From positions 1-45,101 of the forward strand of contig JALUBH010000047.1 in the NCBI GenBank assembly GCA_027050775.1: a stretch of DNA of 45,101 nt, written 5' to 3'. A program made the translations under genes and the position numbers. The notes under the pieces were generated by a model. The model ran no database searches, was not told the DNA's origin, and worked only from the letters and a program-made list of their open reading frames with translations. This document shows, piece by piece, positions 28,778 through 36,288 of the stretch; the stretch's first letter is position 1, and every line of letters starts with the position of its first letter. This DNA comes from Campylobacteraceae bacterium (GTDB taxonomy: Bacteria > Campylobacterota > Campylobacteria > Campylobacterales > Sulfurospirillaceae).

Positions 28778-30364
28778 ATGCTACATAGTGAGATTTTTTA
28801 TCTTTTTTTGATTATTTCTATCGGTTATATTTTGGGCAATATAAAGATAAGAGGTTTTTCACTAGATATTACGGCTATGCTTTTAGTAGCGCTTATAGCC
28901 GGGCATTTTGGTATGGTTATATCAGATAATTTTAAACTTTTTGGTTTGGCTATATTTATCTATGCAGTGGGACTTCAATCAGGTCCGGGATTTTTTGAAA
29001 CTATAAAAAATGATGGTATTAAGCTAAATATTATAGCTATATCGCTGCTTCTTAGTATTTTTACATGTATCTATATCATCGGTTCGTATTATGGTTTAAG
29101 CAAAAGTGTTATAGACGGTATCTTTACGGGCTCACTTACAAGTGTTCCGTCTCTAGCGGCTGCCATAGAGGTGAAAAACGATCCGATAATTTCGGTTATA
29201 TTTGGTATAGTCTATCCTTTCGGGATTTTTGCTACCATACTTTTTATCAGGATTTTGCCTATCATATTTAGAGTAGATCTTCAAAAAGAGGTTCAGATTT
29301 ATGAAGAGACAAAGAGAAAAAAATACCCACTGATAATTACAAAAAATTTCAAGATTACAAATGAAAATTTTAAAAAACATCCCATTAAAAAATCACAAAT
29401 AGAAGAGTTAACATCTACGCTGATAGAGAGAGTCGAATCTGTCGATATGTGTGAATTAGATGAAAAGGCTTGCAGATATCTTCACTACAATGACATCGTA
29501 AGAGTATCAGGTACAAAAGAGCAGCTAGAAGCACTTAGCGTGATGCTTGGTGATGAGATGGGTGATGCATATAAATTTCATGACGATATGAAAGTTTTTA
29601 GACTCCTCGTAACTTCAAAAGATATTGTAGGCAAAAAGATAGCAAGTATTAAAGAGCTAAAATCTCTCAGAGCTGTTGTCACAAAAGTCAGAAGAGCAGG
29701 AATCGATATAAAACCACATCCCTCTTTGGCTTTGATGCTTGGAGATAAACTCTATGTAGTAGCACCCCAAAAATATGGACAGAGAGTTACAGACTTTATA
29801 GGAAATGATCTTTTAAAGTATCCTGCCGCTGATTTTTTGCCTATATCAGTCGGTATAGTATTTGGCATAATCCTAGGATCCATCCCTTTTAACCTTCCTT
29901 TTATCGGGGATATAAAGCTTAGCTTTGTAGGCGGTATCTTGATAACAGCACTAATTTTAGGTAGATTTGGTAGAGTAGGACCGATAGTTTGGCAACTTTC
30001 ACCACACTCAAATACGCTTATGAAAACTCTAGGGCAGCTTATATTTATGGCTTCTATCGGTACAAATGCCGGTAAATACTTATTTGAAGGACTCGCTTCA
30101 AACGGTTTCTTGCCTATTTATATAGCCCTTTTTTCACTTATATTTTCCCTATTTCTTATAGCATTTATATGCAGAATTTTTTTAAAAATGAACTTTTTAC
30201 ATATTTTGGGGGTTTTGAGTGGCGGTATGACTTCAACTCCAACACTTACGATGGCAAACAATATCTCAAAATCAGACTACCCGTCTATCTCATACGCAGC
30301 AGTATATCCGATGGCTCTAGTGTCGGCTATCGTTTTGGCTCAACTGTTATTAAAGTTGTTGTAG
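28778..30364 (+). CDS. AspT/YidE/YbjL-family transporter with RCK-type domain
   Basis: A 528-residue membrane protein in which two similar hydrophobic halves (about 1-160 and 350-528) flank a cytoplasmic part with TrkA-C-like folds (about 190-345; KFHDDMKVFRLLVTSKDIVGKKIASI...GDKLYVVAP). The halves carry the duplication signatures GSLTSVPSLAAAIE and SGGMTSTPTLTMAN. AspT is an aspartate:alanine exchanger; the substrate here is unknown. The gene is single and its 3' end overlaps the convergent haemerythrin gene by 15 bases. Confidence 0.82.
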   Translation: MLHSEIFYLFLIISIGYILGNIKIRGFSLDITAMLLVALIAGHFGMVISDNFKLFGLAIFIYAVGLQSGPGFFETIKNDGIKLNIIAISLLLSIFTCIYIIGSYYGLSKSVIDGIFTGSLTSVPSLAAAIEVKNDPIISVIFGIVYPFGIFATILFIRILPIIFRVDLQKEVQIYEETKRKKYPLIITKNFKITNENFKKHPIKKSQIEELTSTLIERVESVDMCELDEKACRYLHYNDIVRVSGTKEQLEALSVMLGDEMGDAYKFHDDMKVFRLLVTSKDIVGKKIASIKELKSLRAVVTKVRRAGIDIKPHPSLALMLGDKLYVVAPQKYGQRVTDFIGNDLLKYPAADFLPISVGIVFGIILGSIPFNLPFIGDIKLSFVGGILITALILGRFGRVGPIVWQLSPHSNTLMKTLGQLIFMASIGTNAGKYLFEGLASNGFLPIYIALFSLIFSLFLIAFICRIFLKMNFLHILGVLSGGMTSTPTLTMANNISKSDYPSISYAAVYPMALVSAIVLAQLLLKLL

Positions 30365-30742
30365 TCTCCACTTCTCTATCTTAAGATCATTATTTAAAAT
30401 ATGATCTATGAGCCATTTCTTTGTAGCTATTTTCATTTGTTGTTTTAAAGGTTCCAATGAGTGATTTTTTTTTACCATTTGCGTAAAATCCTCTATAATC
30501 TCATGGTGCAAGAGATGATGTTTTTTTAAAAGTGGATATCCTATACTTTTCATATAATTTTCTTCATCTCTAAAGTGGTCTCTCATATAGATAAAAAAAC
30601 TATTTAAAAGCTTTTTTATATCATCTTTTGTTGTGTTTTCATCCAGCGCATCTACCAGTGCAGAGAGTCTAAAGAGCTCTTTGTGTTGTTTGTCAATTTT
30701 CTCTACATGTAGAGAGTATTTTTCGTCCCATTGTGAAATCAT
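30350..30742 (-). CDS. bacteriohaemerythrin
   Basis: A 130-residue single-domain haemerythrin. Iron ligands are visible in EKIDKQHKELF, YMRDHFRDEENYM, HHLLHHEIIEDF and WLIDHILNND. Such proteins bind oxygen at a di-iron site in the cytoplasm and are used for oxygen storage, delivery or sensing in microaerobes. The start MISQWDEKYS at 30742 fits the family; the frame is open to 30808 but those codons overlap the divergent promoter. AGGA lies upstream. A palindrome copy lies inside (30700-30715), coding for LHVE. Confidence 0.88.
   Translation of the reverse strand: MISQWDEKYSLHVEKIDKQHKELFRLSALVDALDENTTKDDIKKLLNSFFIYMRDHFRDEENYMKSIGYPLLKKHHLLHHEIIEDFTQMVKKNHSLEPLKQQMKIATKKWLIDHILNNDLKIEKWRLQQL
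30700..30715. repeat. CTACATGTAG palindrome, copy 3 (16-bp perfect palindrome)
   Basis: TCTCTACATGTAGAGA within the haemerythrin gene, coding for LHVE near its N-terminus. Confidence 0.75.
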
Positions 30743-30800
30743 TATATAAATCCTAAATATTTTGTTATCATTATATAAAAAATTGGCTAATATAATGATA

Positions 30801-31271
30801 ATGAACAAAATTTCTCACAACACAATGTTGGATGATTATATTTTAAATCTCGAGCTCTCTTCTTTGGCAGGTATATCATCCAATGCCTATAGATTTTGGA
30901 GGGCAGTAAAAGCTGTAAAATATGATGAATCAAGAGTGGTCTATCTCGAAAAAAGATCTATCCCGGATAGATATCAAAAATACATAAAAAATTGTACGGA
31001 TTTGAGCGGATATATACAGGCTCAAGCCTTTTGCAAATACACCACTCTTGCCCCTTCACACCTGATTAAGAGCAATAACTCAAAGATATATAAAATCTTT
31101 GATATATTACAGATAAAAGCAGTAAAATTTATAAATTTAAGAAGATTTTATGACTATTTGGGACTCGATTACAATTATCATATATACATAGAGAAGTGTA
31201 GATATTTTGGTCCTTTTCCTCTAGAAAAAAAGATAAAACTAGATGGTGGTATGTGTGTCGGATATTATTAG
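30801..31271 (+). CDS. unrecognised protein of about 156 residues
   Basis: I do not recognise this protein. It is soluble, basic and rich in Tyr and Lys, with a segment SSLAGISSNAYRFWRAVKAV that looks helix-turn-helix-like and a later LSGYIQAQAFCKYTTLAPSHLI. It ends in GGMCVGYY. The start is uncertain: the frame is open from 30762, and ATG codons stand at 30795, 30801 and 30825. TATAAT at 30791-30796 overlaps the first of these, so a short leader or the later ATG is possible. It is divergent from the haemerythrin gene and faces the peroxiredoxin gene across a strong hairpin. Confidence 0.5.
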   Translation: MNKISHNTMLDDYILNLELSSLAGISSNAYRFWRAVKAVKYDESRVVYLEKRSIPDRYQKYIKNCTDLSGYIQAQAFCKYTTLAPSHLIKSNNSKIYKIFDILQIKAVKFINLRRFYDYLGLDYNYHIYIEKCRYFGPFPLEKKIKLDGGMCVGYY

Positions 31272-31380
31272 CGCAGAGCACTATATATGCTACTTATGAG
31301 GATTGCCAATATAAATACCGCACCTATTATGAGCCGTATATAAAATCGTTTATATTTTTTATTCATACAAAATTATATCA

Positions 31381-31413
31381 AAAATTAGGGAGCAATAAAA
31401 ACTCCCTAATTTT
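31381..31413. terminator. bidirectional terminator between unknown gene and peroxiredoxin
   Basis: Perfect 12-base arms AAAATTAGGGAG (31381-31392) and CTCCCTAATTTT (31402-31413) with a 9-base loop and flanking A/T runs. It lies 9 bases past the peroxiredoxin stop codon (minus strand). The preceding 31272-31380 has no gene I can support. Confidence 0.85.
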
Positions 31414-31421
31414 ATCAATTT

Positions 31422-32126
31422 TTATGAAAGAATCTCTTCTATAGTGATATAATCCCCTACTCTTCCTGTCATATTCTCTACATCTGTGTTTACAGGTAGA
31501 GTTTTTTTGCCTTCTCTCCAACCGGCAGGGCAAACTTCACCTGTTTTTGTGGCATGTTGCCAAGCTCTTACTTGTCTTAAAAATTCATTTACATTTCTTC
31601 CTACGCTTGGTGCCTGTACCTCTTGAGCTACACATACGCCATCAGGATTTATAAGAAATCTACCTCTAAGAGCTATGCCCTCATCTTCAATCATCACACC
31701 AAAAGCACGACTAACATCACCCTTTGGATCAGCTCCCATAGTAAGCTTTAATCCCTCTAGTAGAGGCTCAGTCTCTACAAATCTTTTATGTGAAAATTTA
31801 GTATCAGTCGATACTGCTAAAATTTCAACCCCAAGTTCGCTAAATTCGTCATACTTAGCATTCATAGCTGCTATCTCTGTTGGGCAAACAAATGTAAAAT
31901 CAGCCGGATAGAAACATACTACATGCCATTTTCCTTTGTAGTCTTCACTGCTTACTGTTGTAAAGTGACCTGTTTTTGCGTCATACGCATCCATTTTAAA
32001 CTCTGGTGTTCTTTGTAAAACCATTGATGAACTCATCTTCTTTGTCTCCTTGTTTTTTTCATTTTTTATTTCTATTTCGTCTTTTTGTTCTTTTATAGGA
32101 ACAATACTATCTGAATCACATGCCAT
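31422..32126 (-). CDS. typical 2-Cys peroxiredoxin (AhpC/Prx1 type) with N-terminal extension
   Basis: A 234-residue peroxiredoxin. The peroxidatic cysteine is C81 in DFTFVCPTE and the resolving cysteine C199 in GEVCPAGW. The first 30 residues (MACDSDS, then Glu/Lys-rich) are not part of the fold. Two starts look usable: 32126 with AAGGA seven bases upstream, and the internal MSSSMVLQ at 32036 with AAGGAG nine bases upstream, giving 204 residues. It reduces peroxides. It is divergent from a PerR/Fur-type gene, which suggests peroxide-controlled expression; TATAAT for it lies at 32170-32165. Confidence 0.9.
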   Translation of the reverse strand: MACDSDSIVPIKEQKDEIEIKNEKNKETKKMSSSMVLQRTPEFKMDAYDAKTGHFTTVSSEDYKGKWHVVCFYPADFTFVCPTEIAAMNAKYDEFSELGVEILAVSTDTKFSHKRFVETEPLLEGLKLTMGADPKGDVSRAFGVMIEDEGIALRGRFLINPDGVCVAQEVQAPSVGRNVNEFLRQVRAWQHATKTGEVCPAGWREGKKTLPVNTDVENMTGRVGDYITIEEILS

Positions 32127-32162
32127 AATCTAATCCTTAAATACCAATTTTTTCTAACAAGG

Positions 32163-32232
32163 AAATTATAGTATATAAGGTCTTAAAATAATATTAATTA
32201 CTTGCAAAAAATTATTATTTATGCTATTATTC
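32163..32232. promoter_or_regulatory. divergent promoter region of peroxiredoxin and perR-like gene
   Basis: Minus-strand TATAAT (32170-32165) for the peroxiredoxin and plus-strand TATTAT (32225-32230) for the regulator, separated by A/T-rich sequence including the dyad TAATATTA (32189-32196). Its composition is compatible with a PerR or Fur box but no full consensus is seen. Confidence 0.45.
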
Positions 32233-32258
32233 TAACATTAACTAAAAAAGGTACTATT

Positions 32259-32666
32259 TTGTCACATATAGAATTATTAAAAAATCATACATTAAAAGCA
32301 ACACCACAGAGGCTTTGTATATTAGATACGCTAGAAGAGTGTGGACACGCAACGCTAGAAGATATACAAAAGATTATAAGCAAAAAATTTCCAACACTTT
32401 CGCTCTCTACTATATATAGAAATCTAAACGATATGGTAAAACAAGACATAGTTAGTGAAGTAAAATTTGCAAATAAAAAAGATTATTTTGAGATTAGCAA
32501 AAACAAGCACATACATCTAGTTTGCCAAGAGTGTGGCAAGATTGAGGATTTTGAAATAGAAACAGATGATATCTCAAAAAAAATAGAAGATTTAACAGGA
32601 GACAAAGTCTTAAATGATACCCTCTCTTTTGATGTCATATGTAAAGATTGTCTAAGCGCAAAGTAG
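32259..32666 (+). CDS. perR: Fur-family regulator, PerR-like
   Basis: A 135-residue Fur-family protein. The winged-helix part carries TPQRLCILDTLEECGHATLEDI and STIYRNLNDM; the metal part has HIHLVCQECGKIEDF and a second pair CKDC, the structural zinc site. The gene context (divergent peroxiredoxin) points to PerR, a peroxide-sensing repressor, rather than Fur. The best start is TTG at 32259, preceded by AAAAAAGG; the frame extends to 32202 but has no ribosome site there. tRNA-Ser follows after 28 bases. Confidence 0.72.
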   Translation: MSHIELLKNHTLKATPQRLCILDTLEECGHATLEDIQKIISKKFPTLSLSTIYRNLNDMVKQDIVSEVKFANKKDYFEISKNKHIHLVCQECGKIEDFEIETDDISKKIEDLTGDKVLNDTLSFDVICKDCLSAK

Positions 32667-32667
32667 A

Positions 32668-32673
32668 TATACT
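32668..32673 (+). promoter_or_regulatory. -10 element for tRNA-Ser
   Basis: TATACT 22 bases before the tRNA 5' end. The tRNA may instead, or also, be read through from the perR-like gene. Confidence 0.35.
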
Positions 32674-32686
32674 CTCTTTCTTATTT

Positions 32687-32696
32687 CTACATGTAG
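32687..32696. repeat. CTACATGTAG palindrome, copy 4 (non-coding)
   Basis: CTACATGTAG flanked by T and A (12-bp palindrome 32686-32697). Its right end is the first two bases of the tRNA. This copy is outside any protein gene. Confidence 0.7.
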
Positions 32697-32782
32697 AGAG
32701 GTGTCCGAGTGGCTTAAGGAGCACGCTTGGAAAGCGTGTGTGGGGCAACTCACCGAGGGTTCGAATCCCTTCCTCTCTGCCA
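32695..32782 (+). tRNA. serX: tRNA-Ser (anticodon GGA)
   Basis: An 88-base class II tRNA. Acceptor arms AGAGAGG (32695-32701) and CCTCTCT (32772-32778), discriminator G, and an encoded CCA (32780-32782). The anticodon stem is CACGC/GCGTG around TTGGAAA, with GGA at 32729-32731. A long variable arm (GTGGGGCAACTCAC) and the TTCGAAT loop follow. It reads UCC and UCU codons. Confidence 0.97.
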
Positions 32783-32793
32783 CTCCTTTTATA

Positions 32794-32810
32794 CCCTAAA
32801 TTAGGGACTT
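32794..32810. repeat. 17-base near-copy of the hairpin segment at 47-63
   Basis: CCCTAAATTAGGGACTT; 16 of 17 bases match 47-63. It forms a short stem (CCCTAA with TTAGGG) just after the tRNA and may end the tRNA transcript. The rest of 32811-32920 shows nothing I can name. Confidence 0.5.
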
Positions 32811-32925
32811 TGTAAAGGTAAAAACTTTATAATTACTAAAGCTTTTCTTAAAAACATCTGATTAATTTTTTTATCACGCCAACTTCATCTAATCATCTCT
32901 TTTTTATTTATATAAAATATGATAC

Positions 32926-32959
32926 AATTTCGTTATGTTTTTTTATATATAACGAAATT
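32926..32959. promoter_or_regulatory. ModE-type operator overlapping the modA promoter
   Basis: Perfect 11-base arms AATTTCGTTAT (32926-32936) and ATAACGAAATT (32949-32959) with a 12-base spacer. CGTTAT...ATAACG is the known half-site pattern of ModE molybdate repressors. The left arm overlaps a TACAAT -10 (32923-32928), so binding would block transcription when molybdate is plentiful. No modE gene is in the window. Confidence 0.72.
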
Positions 32960-32971
32960 TGAGGAATATAG

Positions 32972-33712
32972 ATGATGAAAAAAGTATTATTGATTACTTT
33001 GTTGGCTCTGTTTGCTTCTGCTTCTCAGATCAAAGTTGCAGTTGCTGCAAATGTTAGTTTCGCTATAGATGACATCGTAAGTGCATTTCATAGCAAATAT
33101 CCTGATGTAAAAGTAGCTGTGATTTTGGGTAGTAGCGGTAAGCTAAATGCACAGATAAAAAGAGGCGCTCCTTTTGATGTTTTTTTGGCTGCAAATATAA
33201 GATATCCTCAAGATTTGTTTAACAATGGCTTGGCGACTTCTAGGGCAAAAGTCTATGCCCAAGGAGGTTTAGCTATATTTAGCGTTAAAAAAAGAGATTT
33301 TTCAAAAGGAATCTATATAGCAAAAGAGAGTTCAATCTCAAGAATTGCCATAGCAAATCCAGATACGGCACCTTATGGAAAAGCTACTGTTGAAGCTTTG
33401 AAAAATGCAAAAATATATGCTAAAGTAAAATACAAATTTGCTTATGCCCAAAGTATTTCACAAACAGTACAATACGCCATGACTGCAGCTGACATAGGTT
33501 TTATCGCTAAATCTTCACTCTTTAGTTCCAAAATGAAAAGATTCAAAAAAGGCATAAACTGGGTGGTGGTAGATAAAAACTTATATACACCTATAAAACA
33601 AGCTATGGTTATAATAAAAGCCACAAAAAGCCCAAAAGCATCAAAAGAGTTTTATGATTTTATCCTCTCAAAAGATGCTAAAAAAATCTTTAAAAAGTAT
33701 GGTTATCTATGA
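32972..33712 (+). CDS. modA: periplasmic molybdate-binding protein ModA
   Basis: A 246-residue exported solute-binding protein. Signal peptide about residues 1-18. The mature part starts with KVAVAANVSFAIDDI and contains SSGKLNAQI and GAPFDVFLAAN, then IANPDTAPYG, all typical of ModA oxyanion binding. It delivers molybdate or tungstate to ModBC. GAGGA precedes the ATG; a second ATG follows directly. It overlaps the TOBE gene by four bases. Confidence 0.94.
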   Translation: MMKKVLLITLLALFASASQIKVAVAANVSFAIDDIVSAFHSKYPDVKVAVILGSSGKLNAQIKRGAPFDVFLAANIRYPQDLFNNGLATSRAKVYAQGGLAIFSVKKRDFSKGIYIAKESSISRIAIANPDTAPYGKATVEALKNAKIYAKVKYKFAYAQSISQTVQYAMTAADIGFIAKSSLFSSKMKRFKKGINWVVVDKNLYTPIKQAMVIIKATKSPKASKEFYDFILSKDAKKIFKKYGYL

Positions 33713-34113
33713 ATAAGATAGAAGCAGTAGTAAAAGATATACAAGAGAGTGATGCTGTACATGTAGTGACATTTTGTGCTAAAGATGAAGAGTTTACTAT
33801 GATGGCACTTGAGCTTCCAAAAAAGGTCAAAGAGGGCGCAAGAGTGACTCTTGGAATCAAACCGTCTTTCGTGCTTATTGCAAAAGAGAAATCAAAAGAT
33901 ATAAGTTTAACAAATCAGATAAGCGCATTCATCACAAACATAGACACAGGAAAGCTTTTAGTTACGGTAAAACTAGAGAGTGAGGTTGGTATTTTTGAGT
34001 CTCTCATCACAAAAAAGTCTCACGATATGATGAATTTAAGACAGAGACAAAAAGTAGTAGTGATGATGAAAGCAAGTGAAATATCTATCATAGAGGTGGG
34101 AGATGGAGCTTAA
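33709..34113 (+). CDS. TOBE-domain (molbindin-like) protein of the mod operon
   Basis: A 134-residue protein with two TOBE-like units: about residues 1-62 and 66-132 ([42 protein letters not shown]... is the clearer one). Such proteins bind molybdate or tungstate in the cytoplasm. It has no DNA-binding domain, so it is not ModE itself. The order modA-TOBE-modB-modC is known in Campylobacter. It overlaps modA by four and modB by eleven bases. Confidence 0.8.
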   Translation: MNKIEAVVKDIQESDAVHVVTFCAKDEEFTMMALELPKKVKEGARVTLGIKPSFVLIAKEKSKDISLTNQISAFITNIDTGKLLVTVKLESEVGIFESLITKKSHDMMNLRQRQKVVVMMKASEISIIEVGDGA

Positions 34114-34783
34114 TCTAGAGCCGTTTTACCTCTCTTTTAAGCTCGCATCCATAGTCAGTATCATACTTTTCTTGATAGCGCTTCCGCTCGCTTGGAAATT
34201 ATCACAAACTAAATCAAAGTTAAAGCCTATATACGAGGCTTTCAGCGCTCTACCTATCGTTTTACCTCCAACTGTTTTGGGTTTTTATGTACTTTTTGCA
34301 CTTTCGCAAAACTCGCCTTTGGGTGCTTTTATAGAAGATATCTTTGGAGTGAAATTGGTATTCAATTTTTACGGTCTTGTTGTTGCTAGCTGTCTCTACT
34401 CCTTTCCTTTTATGCTCCAGCCTTTGCAAAGTGGCTTTGAATCTCTTCCAAAGTCCCTCATAGAGGCTTCATATCTATGCGGTAAGAGTAGTTTTCAAAC
34501 ACTCATCCATGTTGCCTTGCCAAATATAAAATCTTCACTTCTCACAGCCATCGTCATCACTTTTGCTCATACTGTCGGTGAGTTTGGTGTGGTTTTGATG
34601 GTTGGAGGAAGTATCCCGGGGGAGACAAAAGTCGCCTCTATCGCTATATATGAGTTTGTTGAAACGTTAGATTATAGAAGCGCACACATATACTCTGCTA
34701 TCATGGTGGCGATTAGTTTTACAGTTTTGCTTTTAGTATATATCTTCAACTATAAACAGAAAAAAATAGGCTTTTTAGGATGA
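34103..34783 (+). CDS. modB: molybdate ABC transporter permease ModB
   Basis: A 226-residue permease with about five to six transmembrane helices. The segment [17 protein letters not shown] and the EAA loop [29 protein letters not shown] are typical of ModB, as is [20 protein letters not shown]. It forms the inner-membrane channel with ModC. Overlaps both neighbours. Confidence 0.94.
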   Translation: MELNLEPFYLSFKLASIVSIILFLIALPLAWKLSQTKSKLKPIYEAFSALPIVLPPTVLGFYVLFALSQNSPLGAFIEDIFGVKLVFNFYGLVVASCLYSFPFMLQPLQSGFESLPKSLIEASYLCGKSSFQTLIHVALPNIKSSLLTAIVITFAHTVGEFGVVLMVGGSIPGETKVASIAIYEFVETLDYRSAHIYSAIMVAISFTVLLLVYIFNYKQKKIGFLG

Positions 34784-35637
34784 TAATTATAGATGTAAAA
34801 AAGAGGCTTTTTGGCTCAAAGGGAGATATGGATTTAGATATAAAACTTGATATAAAAGAGGGTTCATTTGTCTCTATCTTAGGTAAAAGTGGGAGCGGTA
34901 AAACCACACTTTTGCGTATAATTGCGGGGCTTGAGAGGGCTAGAGGTCATATAAATATAAGTAGTGATATTTGGATGGATAAAAAAATGCTTCTTCATCC
35001 ACGAAGCAGGAGTGTAGGTTTTGTATTTCAAGATTATGCACTTTTCCCAAATATGAGTGTAAAAGAAAATCTTTTATTTGCCAATCCTGATAATAATCTA
35101 GCAGATAAACTTTTAGATATGACAGAACTTGGCGAGCTAAAAGATACTCTACCCACTATGCTATCAGGTGGACAGCAACAAAGAGTTGCGATTTGTCGTG
35201 CATTGATGCGAAAGCCGAAGATTTTGCTTTTGGATGAGCCACTCTCTGCGTTAGATATGCAGATGAGAGAAAAACTACAGCTCGAAATTCTCAAGCTACA
35301 TGTAGAGTTCAAAACTACTACCATTATGGTCAGTCACTCTCCAAATGAGATATATAAGATGAGTGATTTTGTGGCTCTTATGGAGGATGGAAAAATCAAA
35401 AAATATGGAAATCCAAAAGAGATATTGTTAAAGACCAGCGGAAGTCAGAAATTTTCTTTTAGGGGTAGAATTTTGGACATATACAAAGCGGATATCCTGT
35501 ATATCGCAGTCATTGCCATAGATAATCAGATAGTTGAAATTGTATTGGATTCAAATGAAGCACATAGTTTAAAGATAGGAGATAGCGTCAGAGTTAGCAC
35601 AAAGGCTTTCTCGCCTGTTGTTTCAAAAGTGGAGTAA
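34780..35637 (+). CDS. modC: molybdate ABC transporter ATPase ModC
   Basis: A 285-residue ATPase. Walker A is GKSGSGKT (35-42), the Q loop [14 protein letters not shown], the signature LSGGQQQR, and Walker B ILLLDEP. A short C-terminal TOBE-like domain (about 218-285) follows. It powers molybdate import. The gene ends the operon and is followed by a hairpin. A palindrome copy (35296-35305) codes for LHVE. Confidence 0.93.
   Translation: MIIIDVKKRLFGSKGDMDLDIKLDIKEGSFVSILGKSGSGKTTLLRIIAGLERARGHINISSDIWMDKKMLLHPRSRSVGFVFQDYALFPNMSVKENLLFANPDNNLADKLLDMTELGELKDTLPTMLSGGQQQRVAICRALMRKPKILLLDEPLSALDMQMREKLQLEILKLHVEFKTTTIMVSHSPNEIYKMSDFVALMEDGKIKKYGNPKEILLKTSGSQKFSFRGRILDIYKADILYIAVIAIDNQIVEIVLDSNEAHSLKIGDSVRVSTKAFSPVVSKVE
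35296..35305. repeat. CTACATGTAG palindrome, copy 5
   Basis: CTACATGTAG followed by AG, within modC, coding for LHVE. Confidence 0.7.
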
Positions 35638-35638
35638 G

Positions 35639-35668
35639 TTCTCAGTAGCCGATGGCGACTACTGAGAG
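35639..35668. terminator. terminator between modC and the cytochrome gene
   Basis: CTCAGTAG (35641-35648) pairs with CTACTGAG (35659-35666), extended by T-A and T-G pairs at the base. It lies directly after the modC stop codon and 17 bases from the convergent cytochrome stop. Confidence 0.65.
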
Positions 35669-35684
35669 TATTTGCAAATTCTTT

Positions 35685-36185
35685 CTACCAAACTACACTT
35701 GGAACTGATTCTGGAGCATGAGTTGGTAACCTATATTTTATATAGCCATGACCTGTACCCGCATGACAACCGTTACATCCTTCTATAGCAGCTGCATATC
35801 TAGCTGAAAAAGCATTCCAATCTTTAGCTTTTATGGCTGCTTGTATTGGGTCTAGATAAGCATGTTCAAATGCTTTAAGCTCTTCGGCATGGCCAGGTCT
35901 TGTAGCCTCACCAACTTCCTGGATTTCAGTTTGCTCTTTGATTTCATAGCCAGCTAAACCCCAGTTTCCAGCTTTTGCAGCATAGTATGCTACATAAAAT
36001 CTATGACCATACTCAATCATAACCGTTCCAAGACCCGGTGTGATATCAGCTATTTGACCTAGCGTCATGTGTTTATTGTGCTTTGTAGGCACTACTTGAT
36101 CATTCATATTTTTTGCATTTGTACCAACACCTGCAAATGGCAAACACACCAAGAAGCCAGATTTTACTAGCAAAAAAATACTCAC
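35685..36185 (-). CDS. monohaem c-type cytochrome with unclear start
   Basis: The C-terminal part has one haem motif, CNGCHAGTGHGYIKYRLP, and a helical preceding part (YGHRFYVAYYAAKAGNWGLAGYE...HAYLDPIQAAIKAKDWNAFSARYAAAIEG) in the style of four-helix cytochromes. A periplasmic redox protein is expected. The start is doubtful. The frame is open to 36248 (a TTG). A GTG at 36185 gives a poor signal peptide (SIFLLVKSGFLVCLPFAGVGTNA) and no proper ribosome site. The same DNA, read in another frame, encodes the start of a sensor-kinase-like protein. See findings. Confidence 0.65.
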   Translation of the reverse strand: MSIFLLVKSGFLVCLPFAGVGTNAKNMNDQVVPTKHNKHMTLGQIADITPGLGTVMIEYGHRFYVAYYAAKAGNWGLAGYEIKEQTEIQEVGEATRPGHAEELKAFEHAYLDPIQAAIKAKDWNAFSARYAAAIEGCNGCHAGTGHGYIKYRLPTHAPESVPSVVW

Positions 36186-36288
36186 TCTCTTTTGGTCTTG
36201 AAAAGAGTACTGAAACGCCAAGCGTAAAAAAAGACAATCCATAGACAAACAGAAGCAGTTCCATGCTCTCTTGCTCTAAAGTAAACAT
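36100..36288 (-). pseudogene. 5' fragment of a membrane sensor-like gene running into the cytochrome
   Basis: A 62-codon frame that begins with a strong ribosome site (AAAGGA) and an ATG directly after the stop codon of the upstream gene. It reads MELLLFVYGLSFFTLGVSV from residue 9, then RPKESEYFFASKIWLLGVFAI. This resembles the N-terminal membrane part of sensor kinases and diguanylate cyclases of the phylum, where WLLxxFGI is followed by HGxxEW. Here the resemblance stops after GVFAI and the frame ends within the cytochrome sequence. The likeliest reading is a deletion remnant. The resemblance is from memory. Confidence 0.5.

Noticed and set aside
31253-31444. A 63-codon plus-strand open frame after the unknown gene
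   Set aside because: It runs through the bidirectional terminator and into the end of the peroxiredoxin gene; no ribosome site.
36172-36178. The seven-base homopolymer as a phase-variation switch of the sensor/cytochrome locus
   Set aside because: Seven bases is short for frequent slippage; kept only as a point to check in read data.
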